Assembly: GCF_011320225.1 (NCBI RefSeq)
Contig: NZ_JAAOEN010000006.1
Location: 245,957 to 309,956 of the forward strand
Direction: 5' to 3'
DNA: 64,000 nucleotides
Source of the DNA: Phytoactinopolyspora limicola
GTDB taxonomy: Bacteria; Actinomycetota; Actinomycetes; Jiangellales; Jiangellaceae
In this document: positions 42,596 through 51,611 of the stretch, in pieces
Layout of the letters: each line of letters starts with the position of its first letter
How positions within the stretch are numbered: the stretch's first letter is position 1
Translations under genes and position numbers: made by a program
The notes under the pieces: generated by a model
The model's input: the letters and a program-made list of their open reading frames with translations, nothing else
Databases searched by the model: none
Told to the model about the DNA's origin: nothing

Positions 42596-43144
42596 ATGAC
42601 AGATTTCACTGAACTCACTGGCGAGTACACCCTTGACCCAGAGCACAGCCGTATCGGCTTCGTCGCCCGGCACGCCATGGTGACCAAGGTCCGCGGGTCG
42701 TTCAACGATTTCAGCGGGGCGATTAACGTCGATGGCGCCAACCCAGCGAACTCCAGCGTCCAGGTCGAGATCAAAACCAGCAGCATCGACACCCGCAACG
42801 AGCAGCGCGATGGACATCTGCGGAACAACGACTTCCTCGACATCGAGAAGTATCCCGAGATCACCTTCACCTCCACCGCAGTCCGGTTCGACGGCGAAGA
42901 CACGGTGGAGGTCACCGGTGACCTCACCATCAAGGACGTCACTCTGCCGGTGACAGTCCCATTCGAGTTCGGCGGCGCGGCCACCGATCCGTTCGGCAAC
43001 TTCCGCGTCGGGTTCGAAGGCTCCGTCACCATCAACCGAAAAGACTTCAACGTCACCTGGAACGCACCTCTGGAAGCCGGTGGCGTCCTCGTGAGCGACA
43101 AGGTCGTGCTCGAATTCGAGGTCTCCGCGATCAAGAAGGCCTGA
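42596..43144 (+). CDS. YceI family protein
   Basis: 182 residues. Starts at the ATG 42596 behind aaggag. YceI motifs: YTLDPEHSRIGFVARHAMVT, DFLDIEKYPEITFTS and NRKDFNVTW. The family forms a lipocalin-like barrel that binds polyisoprenoids or quinone-like lipids. No signal peptide is seen, so it is cytoplasmic. First gene after the MarR-controlled promoter and followed by a ring-cleaving dioxygenase, which fits a quinone-stress role. Confidence 0.93.
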   Translation: MTDFTELTGEYTLDPEHSRIGFVARHAMVTKVRGSFNDFSGAINVDGANPANSSVQVEIKTSSIDTRNEQRDGHLRNNDFLDIEKYPEITFTSTAVRFDGEDTVEVTGDLTIKDVTLPVTVPFEFGGAATDPFGNFRVGFEGSVTINRKDFNVTWNAPLEAGGVLVSDKVVLEFEVSAIKKA

Positions 43145-43189
43145 CCAGACCTGCGTGCCCGGCCTTCACGCGGGGCATTAGGAGGGGTC

Positions 43190-44134
43190 GTGAACACCGT
43201 CGCCCCGCACGGGCTGCACCACGTCACCGCCATCGCCGGTGAGCCGCAGCGCAATGTGGACTTCTATACCCAGGTGCTCGGCCTGCGTTTGGTCAAGCGG
43301 ACCGTCAACTTCGACGCACCGGACACCTACCACTTGTACTACGGGGACGAGGCAGGGCAGCCGTCCACCCTGTTGACGTTCTTCCCCTGGCGTGGTGTCC
43401 CGCGCGGGCGCAACGGCACCGGCATGACCACCGCCACCGCGTTCAGCGTCCCGGAAGGTTCGGTGGGGTGGTGGCACCAGAGGCTGACGGCGCACGGCGT
43501 CCCGGTCGAAGAGCCGACCAGCCGGGCGGGCGAGGACGTGGTGTCTTTCCGAGACCCGGACGGCATGGTGATCGATCTCGTGGCCGCACCCGGCGACGTC
43601 CGCTCGGGGTGGGACGGTGCGGCCAACATTCCGGCGGACCGCGCGGTGCGCGGCCTGCACGCGATCACCTTGAGTGAACGGCTTCTCGATCCGACGGCGG
43701 AGATGCTCCTTGCCCGGCTGGGCATGCAACTCGGGGGTGAGGACGGCGCCCGGGCCCGTTTCGCTATGGCCGGTGGTGGTTCCGGTGCCCTCATCGACGT
43801 GGCCGCGGTCGACACTGACCGAGGCCTACAGGCAGGTGGCACCGTGCACCATGTCGCCTTCCGGGCGCCCGATCTCGCCACCATGACCCGCTGGCGAGAC
43901 GAGCTTGTCGACGCCGGTGTTCAAGTCACCGAGATCCTGGACCGGCAGTACTTCCTGTCCATCTACTTCCGCGAGCCGGGGGGAGTGCTGTTCGAGATCG
44001 CCACCGACACGCCAGGGTTCACCGTCGACGAGCCGTTGTTGGAGCTGGGCCGGTCGTTGAAGCTACCGCCATGGCTCGAACCCACCCGGGAGGAGATCGC
44101 GGCGGCATTGCCGCCTCTGGAGGTGATCCCCTGA
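43190..44134 (+). CDS. Ring-cleaving dioxygenase (VOC family, MhqO-like)
   Basis: 314 residues, two VOC repeats. The N-terminal GLHHVTAIAGEPQRNVDFYT supplies the first metal His; a second His lies in GGTVHHVAFRAPD and the Glu in GVLFEIATDTPGF. This resembles MhqO/MhqA hydroquinone dioxygenases. GTG start behind aggagg. Second gene of the MarR-controlled operon with yceI, so likely induced by quinones or phenolics. Confidence 0.9.
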   Translation: MNTVAPHGLHHVTAIAGEPQRNVDFYTQVLGLRLVKRTVNFDAPDTYHLYYGDEAGQPSTLLTFFPWRGVPRGRNGTGMTTATAFSVPEGSVGWWHQRLTAHGVPVEEPTSRAGEDVVSFRDPDGMVIDLVAAPGDVRSGWDGAANIPADRAVRGLHAITLSERLLDPTAEMLLARLGMQLGGEDGARARFAMAGGGSGALIDVAAVDTDRGLQAGGTVHHVAFRAPDLATMTRWRDELVDAGVQVTEILDRQYFLSIYFREPGGVLFEIATDTPGFTVDEPLLELGRSLKLPPWLEPTREEIAAALPPLEVIP

Positions 44135-44210
44135 CGGCACCGGCGAAGCTGCCCGTATTGCCTGTGTCGCCGGGACCCCTGTGCGGCTTCAATGAGCAGG
44201 AGATGTGACC

Positions 44211-44264
44211 TTGATCATGTGCGGGAAACTCCCCCTATCGGGGGTGTAACTCGCACATGATCAA
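44211..44264. repeat. 54-bp nested hairpin TTGATCATGTGCG
   Basis: Outer arms TTGATCATGTGCG (44211-44223) and CGCACATGATCAA (44252-44264) pair perfectly over 13 bp. The loop holds CCCCCTATCGGGGG (44231-44244). It follows the dioxygenase gene by 77 bp and may serve as its terminator, but its nested form resembles the other intergenic palindromes. Confidence 0.65.
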
Positions 44265-44368
44265 CGATGGCCCCGCCATGTGCTACCCCGCCCGGCACCG
44301 GCCACGCCCCGCTGAAATCCGAAGTGGCTACAAAGAACCGGCGCCCCTATTCACGCGGGTTCAAAGAA

Positions 44369-44427
44369 GGGCGAGGCTCAAACCCGGGCCGAGATGGTTC
44401 CTCCGGCCGAAAGCTTGAACCTCGCCC
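44369..44427 (-). terminator. Hairpin directly after tRNA-His
   Basis: GGGCGAGGTTCAA on the minus strand (from 44427) pairs with TTGAGCCTCGCCC (to 44369) with one G-U or mismatch and is followed by CTTCTTTG. It begins 4 nt after the encoded CCA, so it probably ends the tRNA transcript. Confidence 0.7.
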
Positions 44428-44430
44428 ACA

Positions 44431-44507
44431 TGGGGTGACCGACGGGACTTGAACCCGCGACTTCCTGGACCACAACCAGGTGCTCTACCAACTGAGCTAC
44501 GGCCACC
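44431..44507 (-). tRNA. tRNA-His (anticodon GUG)
   Basis: Extra 5' G(-1) pairing with C73, acceptor GTGGCCG/CGGTCAC, anticodon arm CCTGG-TTGTGGT-CCAGG (GUG), T-arm CGGGTTCAAGTCCCG, encoded CCA. The G(-1):C73 pair is diagnostic for tRNA-His. Confidence 0.96.
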
Positions 44508-44588
44508 ATGACGCCTCCCCGTAAGGAAGCGGCTGGACAAGTATACGGTGTCCGGCGGTGTGCTCGACACGTCCGGGTGAGCCGCTCG

Positions 44589-45224
44589 TCACATCTCGCG
44601 AACTGGCTGCTCCGGGCCGTCTTCCGGCTGGCTGAGCACGGTGGCTGCGGCAGACCTGGCGGTGTCGGTATCGGGGCCGGGCAACGGGACGAACACGGTG
44701 CGCCGGTAGTAGCGGAGTTCGTTGATGGAGTCCTGGATGTCGCCGAGTGCTCGGTGGTTGCCCGTCTTCTCGGGACTGGAGAAGTAGACCCGTGGGTACC
44801 AGCGGCGGACCAGTTCTTTGATGGACGACACATCGACGTTGCGGTAGTGCAGCCAGCTCTCGAGTTCGGGCAGGTCGCGGGCGAGGAACAGCCGGTCCAT
44901 ATGGACGGTGTTCCCGGCCAGGGGCGCCTTGGCGGGTTCGGGGACATACGTCTTGATGTAGTCCAGGCTCAACCGGCAGGCTTCGTCCATGGTGACACCA
45001 GTGGGCAACTGGTCGAGCAGGCCGCTGGTGGTGTGCATTGTGCGGACGACGTCGCCCATCTGGGCGATGGCGTCGTCAGGTGGCCTGATGACGACGTCGA
45101 CTCCGTCGCCGAGCACGTTGAGCTCACCGTCGGTGACAAGGACCGCCACCTCGATGAGTGCGTCCTGGGTGAGGTCGAGGCCGGTCATCTCGCAGTCGAT
45201 CCACACGAGTCGGTCGTTGTTCAC
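44589..45224 (-). CDS. orn: Oligoribonuclease
   Basis: 211 residues from the GTG at 45224. It degrades 2-5-nt RNAs and the linear dinucleotide pGpG. DEDDh exonuclease motifs are intact: VWIDCEMTGLD, the Exo II region AGNTVHMDRLF, and H-D in NHRALGDIQDSI. It lies directly beside tRNA-His, a common actinobacterial arrangement. Confidence 0.96.
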   Translation of the reverse strand: MNNDRLVWIDCEMTGLDLTQDALIEVAVLVTDGELNVLGDGVDVVIRPPDDAIAQMGDVVRTMHTTSGLLDQLPTGVTMDEACRLSLDYIKTYVPEPAKAPLAGNTVHMDRLFLARDLPELESWLHYRNVDVSSIKELVRRWYPRVYFSSPEKTGNHRALGDIQDSINELRYYRRTVFVPLPGPDTDTARSAAATVLSQPEDGPEQPVREM

Positions 45225-45249
45225 GGCGCCCACCTTACGGGCTGCGGGG

Positions 45250-45690
45250 TCATCGTGCGTGTCGGCGCCGCCGCGCGCCGGCGTGCCGGGCGCTCGACGG
45301 GCGCGCGTTAGGGGGTAGCTGGGCATCGTCTTCGGCTGGCCGGACGGCTTGGTGGTGTGGGTCGGTGCCGGGCCCATCGGCGGGAATCGGGGGTGCCGTG
45401 GGCTGGTCCGGAGCAGAGTGGGCGAGGTCGTCGGACGGTGCTGCCGGGGCGCGGTGCGGTCGGCCCGCTCGGCGCGCGACCAGGGCTAGGAGGCCGATGA
45501 GTGCCAATCCGCCGGCGCCGGCTCCCGCCGCGATCCACCACGGCTGGCCGGCGGCGACGAGGAGTGGGGCGGCGACGACCACCGCCAAGACGCCGTAGAC
45601 GGCGATTTCGCCGACCGAGGTGGGGGTTGCCCGAGTGTCAGGTCGCCGGGTAGCGCGGCGGCCACGCGCGGAATGACGACGTCCGGGCAC
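45250..45690 (-). CDS. Small membrane protein, function unknown
   Basis: 146 residues from the GTG at 45690. A basic Arg-rich N-terminus, two adjacent transmembrane helices (EIAVYGVLAVVVAAPLLVAA and WWIAAGAGAGGLALIGLLAL), then a disordered Ala/Pro/Arg tail. 25 bp upstream of orn on the same strand, so probably cotranscribed. No family recognised. Confidence 0.6.
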   Translation of the reverse strand: MPGRRHSARGRRATRRPDTRATPTSVGEIAVYGVLAVVVAAPLLVAAGQPWWIAAGAGAGGLALIGLLALVARRAGRPHRAPAAPSDDLAHSAPDQPTAPPIPADGPGTDPHHQAVRPAEDDAQLPPNARPSSARHAGARRRRHAR

Positions 45691-45789
45691 GTTGTCTCCT
45701 GATCGAGAGCCCCGGCTCGTGGGCGGCTCGGAGCGTGCTGACCAGCGGCCGGAATGCAGTGAGGGTGAGGAGAGTCTAGTGCCCAGCCA

Positions 45790-45840
45790 GGTCGGCTGAT
45801 CGCCGACCTCTCGACAGATTAGAGATCAAGTGATCTAATC
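45790..45840. promoter_or_regulatory. Two adjacent dyads upstream of the secreted DUF4185-like gene
   Basis: GGTCGGC-TGATC-GCCGACC (45790-45808) is a perfect 7-bp dyad, and GATTAGAGATCA/TGATCTAATC (45817-45840) a second one with a 2-nt bulge. They lie 40-90 bp before the start codon and may be operator sites; no regulator is adjacent. Confidence 0.4.
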
Positions 45841-45878
45841 ACTAGCTAACTCTCGTCCGTTGATATCCAGGAGGTCAG

Positions 45879-47003
45879 ATGCGCCCGTTTCGCCTGCCCC
45901 GAGTTCCGACGATCCTGCTGGCCACCGCCGCCCTCACCGCGGTGCTGGTGCCCGTCGGTGGCGCCGCGGCAGCCTCCAATCCGGGTACCTGTGGTGTCGT
46001 AGACGCGGACTGGGAGGTGAGCTCTCAGGTTGAGCCGGACCGGACCGCCCTCTTCGAGGAGTACGGCAACTCTGGAGCAGGATGGACCGGCGGCGACAGC
46101 ACCTACTCCGTACGCTTGCCAGGTGGGCGGACCGTCTGGATGTTCTCGGACACCTTCCTGGGCCCAGTGAATCCGGATTTGACGCGACCAATCGAGACCC
46201 CGTTCCTGAACAACTCATTCGTCGTGCAGCGCGGTGGCTCGTTGACAACCGTCACTGGTGGGACCCCGGCCGAGCCCGATTCGCTCGTTCCGCCGGACCA
46301 GCCGAACACGTGGAACTGGCTCGGCGCCGGTATCGCCACACCTCGCTCGTTCGACGTGATGTTCCTCCAGTTCGGCACCTTTGGCTCGGGGATGTGGGAC
46401 TTCGAGTGGCAGGCCAACAAGCTGGTGCGATTCGACCCGTGGACCTTCGAGGTCCAGGACGTCGTGCCCATGCCGTCCGACGCGGGTGTGCAATGGGCGT
46501 CGTGGATCCAGCGCGACGGTCGGCATACCTACGTGTACGGCGTGGACGACCAAGGCGCGACCAAACACATGCATCTCGCCCGGGTTCGGGGCACCGACGT
46601 GACGGCGGAGTGGGAGTACTGGACCGGTAGTGGATGGTCGTCGCATGAGACCGACTCGGTCGCGATCATGCCTGGGGTGGCCAATGAGTACAGTGTGACC
46701 CGCTTCCAGGGCGGCTACTTGCTCGTCACCCAAGACACCAACGAACTCTTCAGTAGCAACATCGTGGGTTATGTCAGCTGCACGCCGTGGGGACCTTTCG
46801 TCCCGGTTGGCACGCTATACCAGACGCCGGAGACGGGTGGGAACACCATCACCTACAACGCACATGAACACCCGGAGCAGCGACGCGGCAACACGCTGAT
46901 CGTCACTTACAACGTCAACAGCCTGGACTCGAGCGAACTGTATGACGACGTGACCATCTACCGGCCGCGGTTCGTGGAGGTGGAGCTCTCTCGGGTGGAA
47001 TGA
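45879..47003 (+). CDS. Secreted DUF4185/DUF5005-like beta-propeller protein
   Basis: 374 residues. Sec signal peptide of about 32 residues (PTILLATAALTAVLVPVGGA, then AAA cleavage region). The mature part is beta- and Trp-rich, with repeats such as GWTGGDSTYSVRLPGGRTVW and MFSDTFLG, as in the DUF4185/DUF5005 families related to five-bladed glycoside-hydrolase-like propellers. ATG behind ccaggagg. Probably acts on extracellular polysaccharide; substrate unknown. A polysaccharide deacetylase gene lies convergently next to it. Confidence 0.8.
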   Translation: MRPFRLPRVPTILLATAALTAVLVPVGGAAAASNPGTCGVVDADWEVSSQVEPDRTALFEEYGNSGAGWTGGDSTYSVRLPGGRTVWMFSDTFLGPVNPDLTRPIETPFLNNSFVVQRGGSLTTVTGGTPAEPDSLVPPDQPNTWNWLGAGIATPRSFDVMFLQFGTFGSGMWDFEWQANKLVRFDPWTFEVQDVVPMPSDAGVQWASWIQRDGRHTYVYGVDDQGATKHMHLARVRGTDVTAEWEYWTGSGWSSHETDSVAIMPGVANEYSVTRFQGGYLLVTQDTNELFSSNIVGYVSCTPWGPFVPVGTLYQTPETGGNTITYNAHEHPEQRRGNTLIVTYNVNSLDSSELYDDVTIYRPRFVEVELSRVE

Positions 47004-47022
47004 CCGACGAAGCCCCGTCGAC

Positions 47023-47775
47023 TCATGGAAGGGGCGGGGTGATGGCGACCCGGTAGCCGGCGTTCTGGATGGCGTCCAGGATGTCCGGCAGGGCGTCGAC
47101 GGTCTGTGACCGGTCGCCACCACCATCGTGAAGAAGTATGACCGCCCCCGGGTGAAGCGCCTCGGCAATGACATCCGTGATGGCGGCGGCGCCCGGTTTC
47201 TTCCAATCCTGCGAGTCGACCGTCCAGTCGAGAATGGCGAGCCCATGTTCTTCGGCGATCGGTGCCACCTCCGGCGTCACATGCCTGGCCGGTTGCCGGA
47301 AGTACCTGGCTTCGGCTCCGGGAGCGGCCTCGGAGATCGCCTCGGAGGTGGTGGCGATCTCCTGGCTGATCTCGTCCGGCGGCCGGGCGGCCAGGTTGGG
47401 ATCATGGCTCTCGGTGTGGTTGCACAGCACATGGCCGTCGGCAACGATGCGCTGGACGAGTTCCGGGTGTTGGCGTACCTGGCCGCCGACGAGGCAGAAG
47501 ATGGCCCTCGTCCGCCGTTCGGCTAGCAGATCGAGGACTTGAGGGGTATGGGTCGGATGAGGGCCATCGTCGAAGGTGAGCGTGACGCCGTCGCCGCGGA
47601 TGCCGAGTGCGGCTACGCTGCCGCCGGTGCGGCCCATCGGCGTCTCGGCATCGGTTTCGCTGCTCTGTGGTCCGGCGGCCTGGGTGTCGGGCTCGTCGGC
47701 GGAACCCTTGTTGGCCATACTCAGGGCGATCACTACGACGACGAGGCCGCCGAGCAGTGGCGCGGAGAATCTCAT
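47023..47775 (-). CDS. Exported polysaccharide deacetylase (NodB domain)
   Basis: 250 residues. N-terminal transmembrane/signal anchor (LLGGLVVVVIALSMA), then a NodB domain: motif 1 TLTFDDGPHP (catalytic Asp), motif 2 HTESHD (metal His residues), motif 3 RQPARH (variant of RxPxG), motif 4 DWTVDSQDW and motif 5 ILLHDGG. CE4 enzymes remove N- or O-acetyl groups from chitin, peptidoglycan or xylan. Convergent with the DUF4185-like gene, 20 bp apart. Confidence 0.92.
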   Translation of the reverse strand: MRFSAPLLGGLVVVVIALSMANKGSADEPDTQAAGPQSSETDAETPMGRTGGSVAALGIRGDGVTLTFDDGPHPTHTPQVLDLLAERRTRAIFCLVGGQVRQHPELVQRIVADGHVLCNHTESHDPNLAARPPDEISQEIATTSEAISEAAPGAEARYFRQPARHVTPEVAPIAEEHGLAILDWTVDSQDWKKPGAAAITDVIAEALHPGAVILLHDGGGDRSQTVDALPDILDAIQNAGYRVAITPPLP

Positions 47776-47982
47776 CGTCTCCTGCCCTTCCGAGGGTGAA
47801 CGTCACGACGCGATGGGCCCACAACGTCACGGTGGGCCCCAAACGTGCTGGGCTGCCGAACGAAGCTCCCGCATAGCCGAGATAGCAGGCGTGTTCGTCG
47901 GTTCGACAGTAAAACGATCTCTATTGTGATGGCGCCCGACACGCCCGACTTGTTAGTAAATAAGAAGTCGCCCCCTCGGTCC

Positions 47983-48136
47983 GTGATCATTGCCGGGATT
48001 GTGTCGCTTCCCATTGGTGATCAAAGTCAAGATCGAGTCGCTCTGGCGACATGATCCCGGCAACGATCACTGGGGCTGAGGGCGGAAAATGAGCAACGAT
48101 CACTGGGGCTGGGGGCGGAAAATGGGCGACGATCAC
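47983..48136. repeat. Fourth copy of the GTGATCGTTGCCG palindromic family
   Basis: The left end GTGATCATTGCCGG (47983) and the core GTCGCTCTGGCGAC (48037-48050) are followed by three right-arm modules (CGGCAACGATCACTGGGG, GCAACGATCACTGGGG, GCGACGATCACCGGGG) at about 33-bp spacing, separated by a GGCGGAAAATG filler. It sits 65 bp upstream of tRNA-Arg. The remainder of 47776-47982 holds nothing assigned. Confidence 0.75.
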
Positions 48137-48200
48137 CGGGGATACTGGGGCGCGGGAAGCGACCGGATATGATTGTGCGGCCGCCGCGGGCGGATGATCG

Positions 48201-48273
48201 GCCCCCGTAGCTCAGCGGATAGAGCAGCTGCCTTCTAAGCAGTTGGCCGCAGGTTCGAATCCTGCCGGGGGCG
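48201..48273 (+). tRNA. tRNA-Arg (anticodon UCU)
   Basis: Acceptor GCCCCCG/CGGGGGC, discriminator G, CCA not encoded. D-arm TAGCTCAGCGGATAGAGCA, anticodon arm GCTGC-CTTCTAA-GCAGT (UCU), T-arm GCAGGTTCGAATCCTGC. Confidence 0.95.
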
Positions 48274-48359
48274 CCTTATCTGAACTCTCCGCACGTCCCC
48301 TTTGCCTCCGTCGTGATCAGTGGCGGCAGCGATCCGTCCACCGGAAGGCTGCGTGACAT

Positions 48360-48388
48360 AGCCCGGCCCGCTCGATGCGGGCCGGGCT
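48360..48388 (+). terminator. Hairpin downstream of tRNA-Arg
   Basis: AGCCCGGCCCGC pairs perfectly with GCGGGCCGGGCT around a 5-nt loop and is followed by TGTTGTG. It ends about 115 nt after the tRNA, the only strong stem in the interval. Confidence 0.75.
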
Positions 48389-48461
48389 TGTTGTGTTGGG
48401 GCTGGGCGGCGGCTCGGGGCCGGTCTTGTCAACGCAGTTGGGCGATGCTGGCACCTGACAC

Positions 48462-48483
48462 TTGACATCTGATATATCTATCA
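48462..48483 (+). promoter_or_regulatory. Candidate -35 and GntR-type operator before the ABC transporter operon
   Basis: TTGACA (48462-48467) is followed almost directly by the perfect dyad TGATA-TATC-TATCA (48470-48483). No good -10 at the expected distance. The 48389-48652 interval is otherwise without features and contains no binding-protein gene. Confidence 0.45.
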
Positions 48484-48652
48484 CCCACAGTGTTCATACC
48501 TCGCCAAGAGGCGCGGCCTCTAGGGCAGGGGTGGAGTACGAGACCGAGCCCTCGATCGGCTAGTCACCAGCCGGTCAGACGTGTAGGCCCCAGCACCGGG
48601 CGAGAGGCTGCGCCGGACGGCACTGAGGCCGCGAGACCCGAGGAGAGACGGC

Positions 48653-49591
48653 GTGCCCCGCTACCTACCGCGTCTTCTTGTGAGGCTGGTTCTCACCGTA
48701 TTCGTCGTCGCATCAGCGGTGTTCTTCGGTGTCCGAATGGTCCCTGGTGGGCCGGCCACAGCTCTGCTCGGGGCCGACGCGTCGCCCGTCGATATCGCGG
48801 CCGTGAACGAGAAGCTCGGCCTTGAAGAGCCATTGATCGTGCAGTACGGCCGATTCCTCGGTCAACTCGCCACCGGCAGCCTCGGGAACTCTCTGGTCAG
48901 TGATCGCCCGGTCACCGCGTCCATCATGGCTGTCCTCCCGCACACACTCGAACTGGCCATCGCGGGTATGGCCATCGGCATGGTAGGTGGGGTGTTGCTC
49001 GGTGTCTTCACCGCCGCGTACCGGAACCGAGCGCCGGACTACATCGGCAGGGTGCTCTCGCTGACGTTGTTGTCGTTCCCGTCGTACTACATCGGGGTGC
49101 TCCTGATCTTCCTGGTGGCGTTGCGGGTCGGCTTGCCCACCAGCGGCGCGGCGCCCCTGAGCGATCCGCTGCAGAACCTGTCACAGCTCATCCTTCCGGC
49201 GCTCGCCCTCGGCATCGTTGGTACGGCCTATGTCGCGAGGGTGACCCGTGGCCTAATGCTGGAGGTTCTCGACGAGGATCATGTCCGGACGGCCCGAGCC
49301 AAAGGCATCAGCGAGTTCCGGGTCTTGATCAGGCACGCACTACAGCCGGCCTCACTGCCGATCGCCTCGCTTGGTGGTTTGTTCTTCATCGTTCTCATCG
49401 GAGACGCGGTGCTGATCGAGACCGTGTTCGCCCGGCCGGGTCTCGGCACACTCATGGTCGACGCGATGTTGGCCCGGGATTACACGATGGTTCAGGGCGC
49501 CGTGATCGTGGTCGCCGCCGTCATCGTCGTCGTCAACTCGTTGCTCGAGATCGTCTACCGGCTTATCGACCCACGGATCCGTGTGAAGTGA
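48653..49591 (+). CDS. ABC transporter permease, DppB/OppB type
   Basis: 312 residues, six transmembrane helices. The start RYLPRLLVRLVLTVFVVASA and the EAA-like loop (RVTRGLMLEVLDEDHVRTAR, AKGISEFRVLIRHALQPA) are typical of the first permease of peptide/nickel transporters. GTG start behind gaggagag. First gene of a four-gene operon with DppC-, DppD- and DppF-type genes. Confidence 0.95.
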   Translation: MPRYLPRLLVRLVLTVFVVASAVFFGVRMVPGGPATALLGADASPVDIAAVNEKLGLEEPLIVQYGRFLGQLATGSLGNSLVSDRPVTASIMAVLPHTLELAIAGMAIGMVGGVLLGVFTAAYRNRAPDYIGRVLSLTLLSFPSYYIGVLLIFLVALRVGLPTSGAAPLSDPLQNLSQLILPALALGIVGTAYVARVTRGLMLEVLDEDHVRTARAKGISEFRVLIRHALQPASLPIASLGGLFFIVLIGDAVLIETVFARPGLGTLMVDAMLARDYTMVQGAVIVVAAVIVVVNSLLEIVYRLIDPRIRVK

Positions 49592-49601
49592 GGCTGCTTC
49601 C

Positions 49602-50495
49602 ATGACTACCATCGAGTCCCACCCGTCCAGGACCCCCACCCGCCGGCGTTCGGTGGCGCGCGCGGCCAGGAAGTATTGCGGCAGCCCGATGGCGGTCGCG
49701 GGGTACTGCATCCTGCTGATCCTCGTCGTGGTCGCGCTCATGCCAGGTCAGCTGGCGCCCTACGACCCGCACGCCCAGAACGTGGCGCGGGCGCTGGAAG
49801 GGCCCAGCGGCGAACATCTGCTCGGGCTCGACCAATACGGCCGTGACATCCTGTCCCGGCTGATGCACGGCGCTCGGGTTTCGTTGGCGGTCGGCCTGCT
49901 CGCGGTGTCCATGGCGCTGGTGGTTGGCATCCCGTTGGGGATCGCCGCCGGTTACTTCGGCGGATGGGTCGAAACGGCCATCATGTGGGTGGTGGACGTC
50001 ATGCTGTCCATTCCCGGGATCATCCTCGCGCTGCTGTTCGTCGCTCTGTTCGGCTCGGGTGTGGTGAACATGAGCATCGCCATCGCCATCGGTTTCGTGC
50101 CCACCTTCGCCCGCCTGTCCCACAGTCCCACCCTGTCGTATCGGCAACGCGAATTCGTGCAGGGCAGCATCGCCTTCGGTGGTAGGTCGCTGTGGGTCAT
50201 GCGTCGCCACATCTGGCCGAACCTGCGGTCGCAAATGTTGATCATCGGCTGCCTGACCGCCGGCACCACGATCCGCATCGAAGCAGGGCTCAGTTTCCTC
50301 GGCCTGGGGGTGGCGCCGCCGACGGCCACCTGGGGCGGCATGCTCCGCGACGGCATGCTCTACCTGCAAAGTGTCCCGCTGTACTCCATCGTCGCCGGCC
50401 TGGCCATCTTCTCGGCCATCGTGGCCTTCAACCTGATCGGCGACGGCTTGCGCGACATCCTCGACCCACGTACACCCGAACGTCCGGTCGGCTGA
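49602..50495 (+). CDS. ABC transporter permease, DppC/OppC type
   Basis: 297 residues. Cytoplasmic N-terminus, then six helices. The periplasmic segment HLLGLDQYGRDILSRLMHGA is diagnostic of DppC-type permeases, and the EAA-like loop FVQGSIAFGGRSLWVMRRHI contacts the ATPases. Separated from the DppB-type gene by 10 bp. Confidence 0.95.
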   Translation: MTTIESHPSRTPTRRRSVARAARKYCGSPMAVAGYCILLILVVVALMPGQLAPYDPHAQNVARALEGPSGEHLLGLDQYGRDILSRLMHGARVSLAVGLLAVSMALVVGIPLGIAAGYFGGWVETAIMWVVDVMLSIPGIILALLFVALFGSGVVNMSIAIAIGFVPTFARLSHSPTLSYRQREFVQGSIAFGGRSLWVMRRHIWPNLRSQMLIIGCLTAGTTIRIEAGLSFLGLGVAPPTATWGGMLRDGMLYLQSVPLYSIVAGLAIFSAIVAFNLIGDGLRDILDPRTPERPVG

Positions 50496-50522
50496 TCGGC
50501 CTGGTTGGAGGAAGGGGAAGAC

Positions 50523-51611
50523 ATGACCGAACTCGCTCGTCCCGCCGCCCGTCCGGCCGCTATGCCGGCGTCTGACGTCTTCTTGCAGGTGCGCAATCTC
50601 ACGACGGTCTTCGACACCGCGCGCGGCACCGTGGCCGCGGTCACCGATGTGAGTTATGACGTCCGGGCGGGGGAGACGGTCGGCATCGTCGGCGAGTCCG
50701 GCTCGGGTAAGAGTGTGTCGGCGATGTCCATGCTGGGGCTTATCCCGCAGCCTCCGGGTCGGATCGTGTCCGGTGAGGTTCTGGTGGGCGGCCGCGAGAT
50801 CATCGGCATGGGGCGCCGAGAATTGCGCGCGGTCCGCGGCGTCGACGTGTCGATGATCTTTCAAGATCCCATGACGTCCCTCAATCCGGTCCACACCGTG
50901 GGTGCGCAGATCGTGGAGGCGATTCTGGGCCACGTACGGCGCCCGTCTCGCGCCGTGCGGCGGCAGGCTCGGCAGCGGGCCGTCGAGCTGCTGGAGGCGG
51001 TGGGGGTATCCGCGCCACACGAACGGGTCCATCAGTACCCACATCAGCTCTCCGGCGGGATGCGGCAACGGGTGATGATCGCGATGGCGATGAGCAACAA
51101 CCCCCGTCTGCTCATCGCCGACGAACCAACCACCGCGCTGGACGTCACCATCCAGGCGCAGATCATGCGCATCCTGCGGGAGGTCCAGCAGAGCACGGGC
51201 ATCAGTATCGTGCTGATCACTCATGACATGGGTCTCATCGCTCAGATGGCGCATCGCGTCGTGGTCATGTACGCGGGCCGGGTGGTCGAGTCGGGGGCGG
51301 TGGAGGACGTCTTCCTGCGGCCCCGTCACCCATACACGTTGGGTCTGCTACGCAGTTTCCCCAGCAATGCTCCCGCCGGGCGGCGCCAGCGGATGCTGCC
51401 GATCCCCGGTCTGCCGCCCGATCCGGCGGCGCTGCCACCGGGATGTTCGTTCGCACCGAGATGCAGCTTGTGGGCCGAGCGGCAGCGTTGCACGGACGAG
51501 CCGCCGACGCTACGGCCCGCCGACACCGATGAGCACCTGTCCGCTTGTCACTTCTGGTCCGAGGTCGGCCCGATCCACGCGGAAGGTGAGGTCGATGTCT
51601 CCTCCCACTGA
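50523..51611 (+). CDS. ABC transporter ATPase, DppD/OppD type
   Basis: 362 residues from the ATG at 50523 (ggaggaaggggaa upstream). Walker A GESGSGKS, signature LSGGMRQR, Walker [13 protein letters not shown] and the switch His in ITHDMG are intact. The C-terminal oligopeptide-transporter extension has four Cys (CSFAPRC, RC, CHF) that could bind an Fe-S cluster, as in other OppD proteins. Overlaps the next gene by 17 bp. Confidence 0.96.
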   Translation: MTELARPAARPAAMPASDVFLQVRNLTTVFDTARGTVAAVTDVSYDVRAGETVGIVGESGSGKSVSAMSMLGLIPQPPGRIVSGEVLVGGREIIGMGRRELRAVRGVDVSMIFQDPMTSLNPVHTVGAQIVEAILGHVRRPSRAVRRQARQRAVELLEAVGVSAPHERVHQYPHQLSGGMRQRVMIAMAMSNNPRLLIADEPTTALDVTIQAQIMRILREVQQSTGISIVLITHDMGLIAQMAHRVVVMYAGRVVESGAVEDVFLRPRHPYTLGLLRSFPSNAPAGRRQRMLPIPGLPPDPAALPPGCSFAPRCSLWAERQRCTDEPPTLRPADTDEHLSACHFWSEVGPIHAEGEVDVSSH

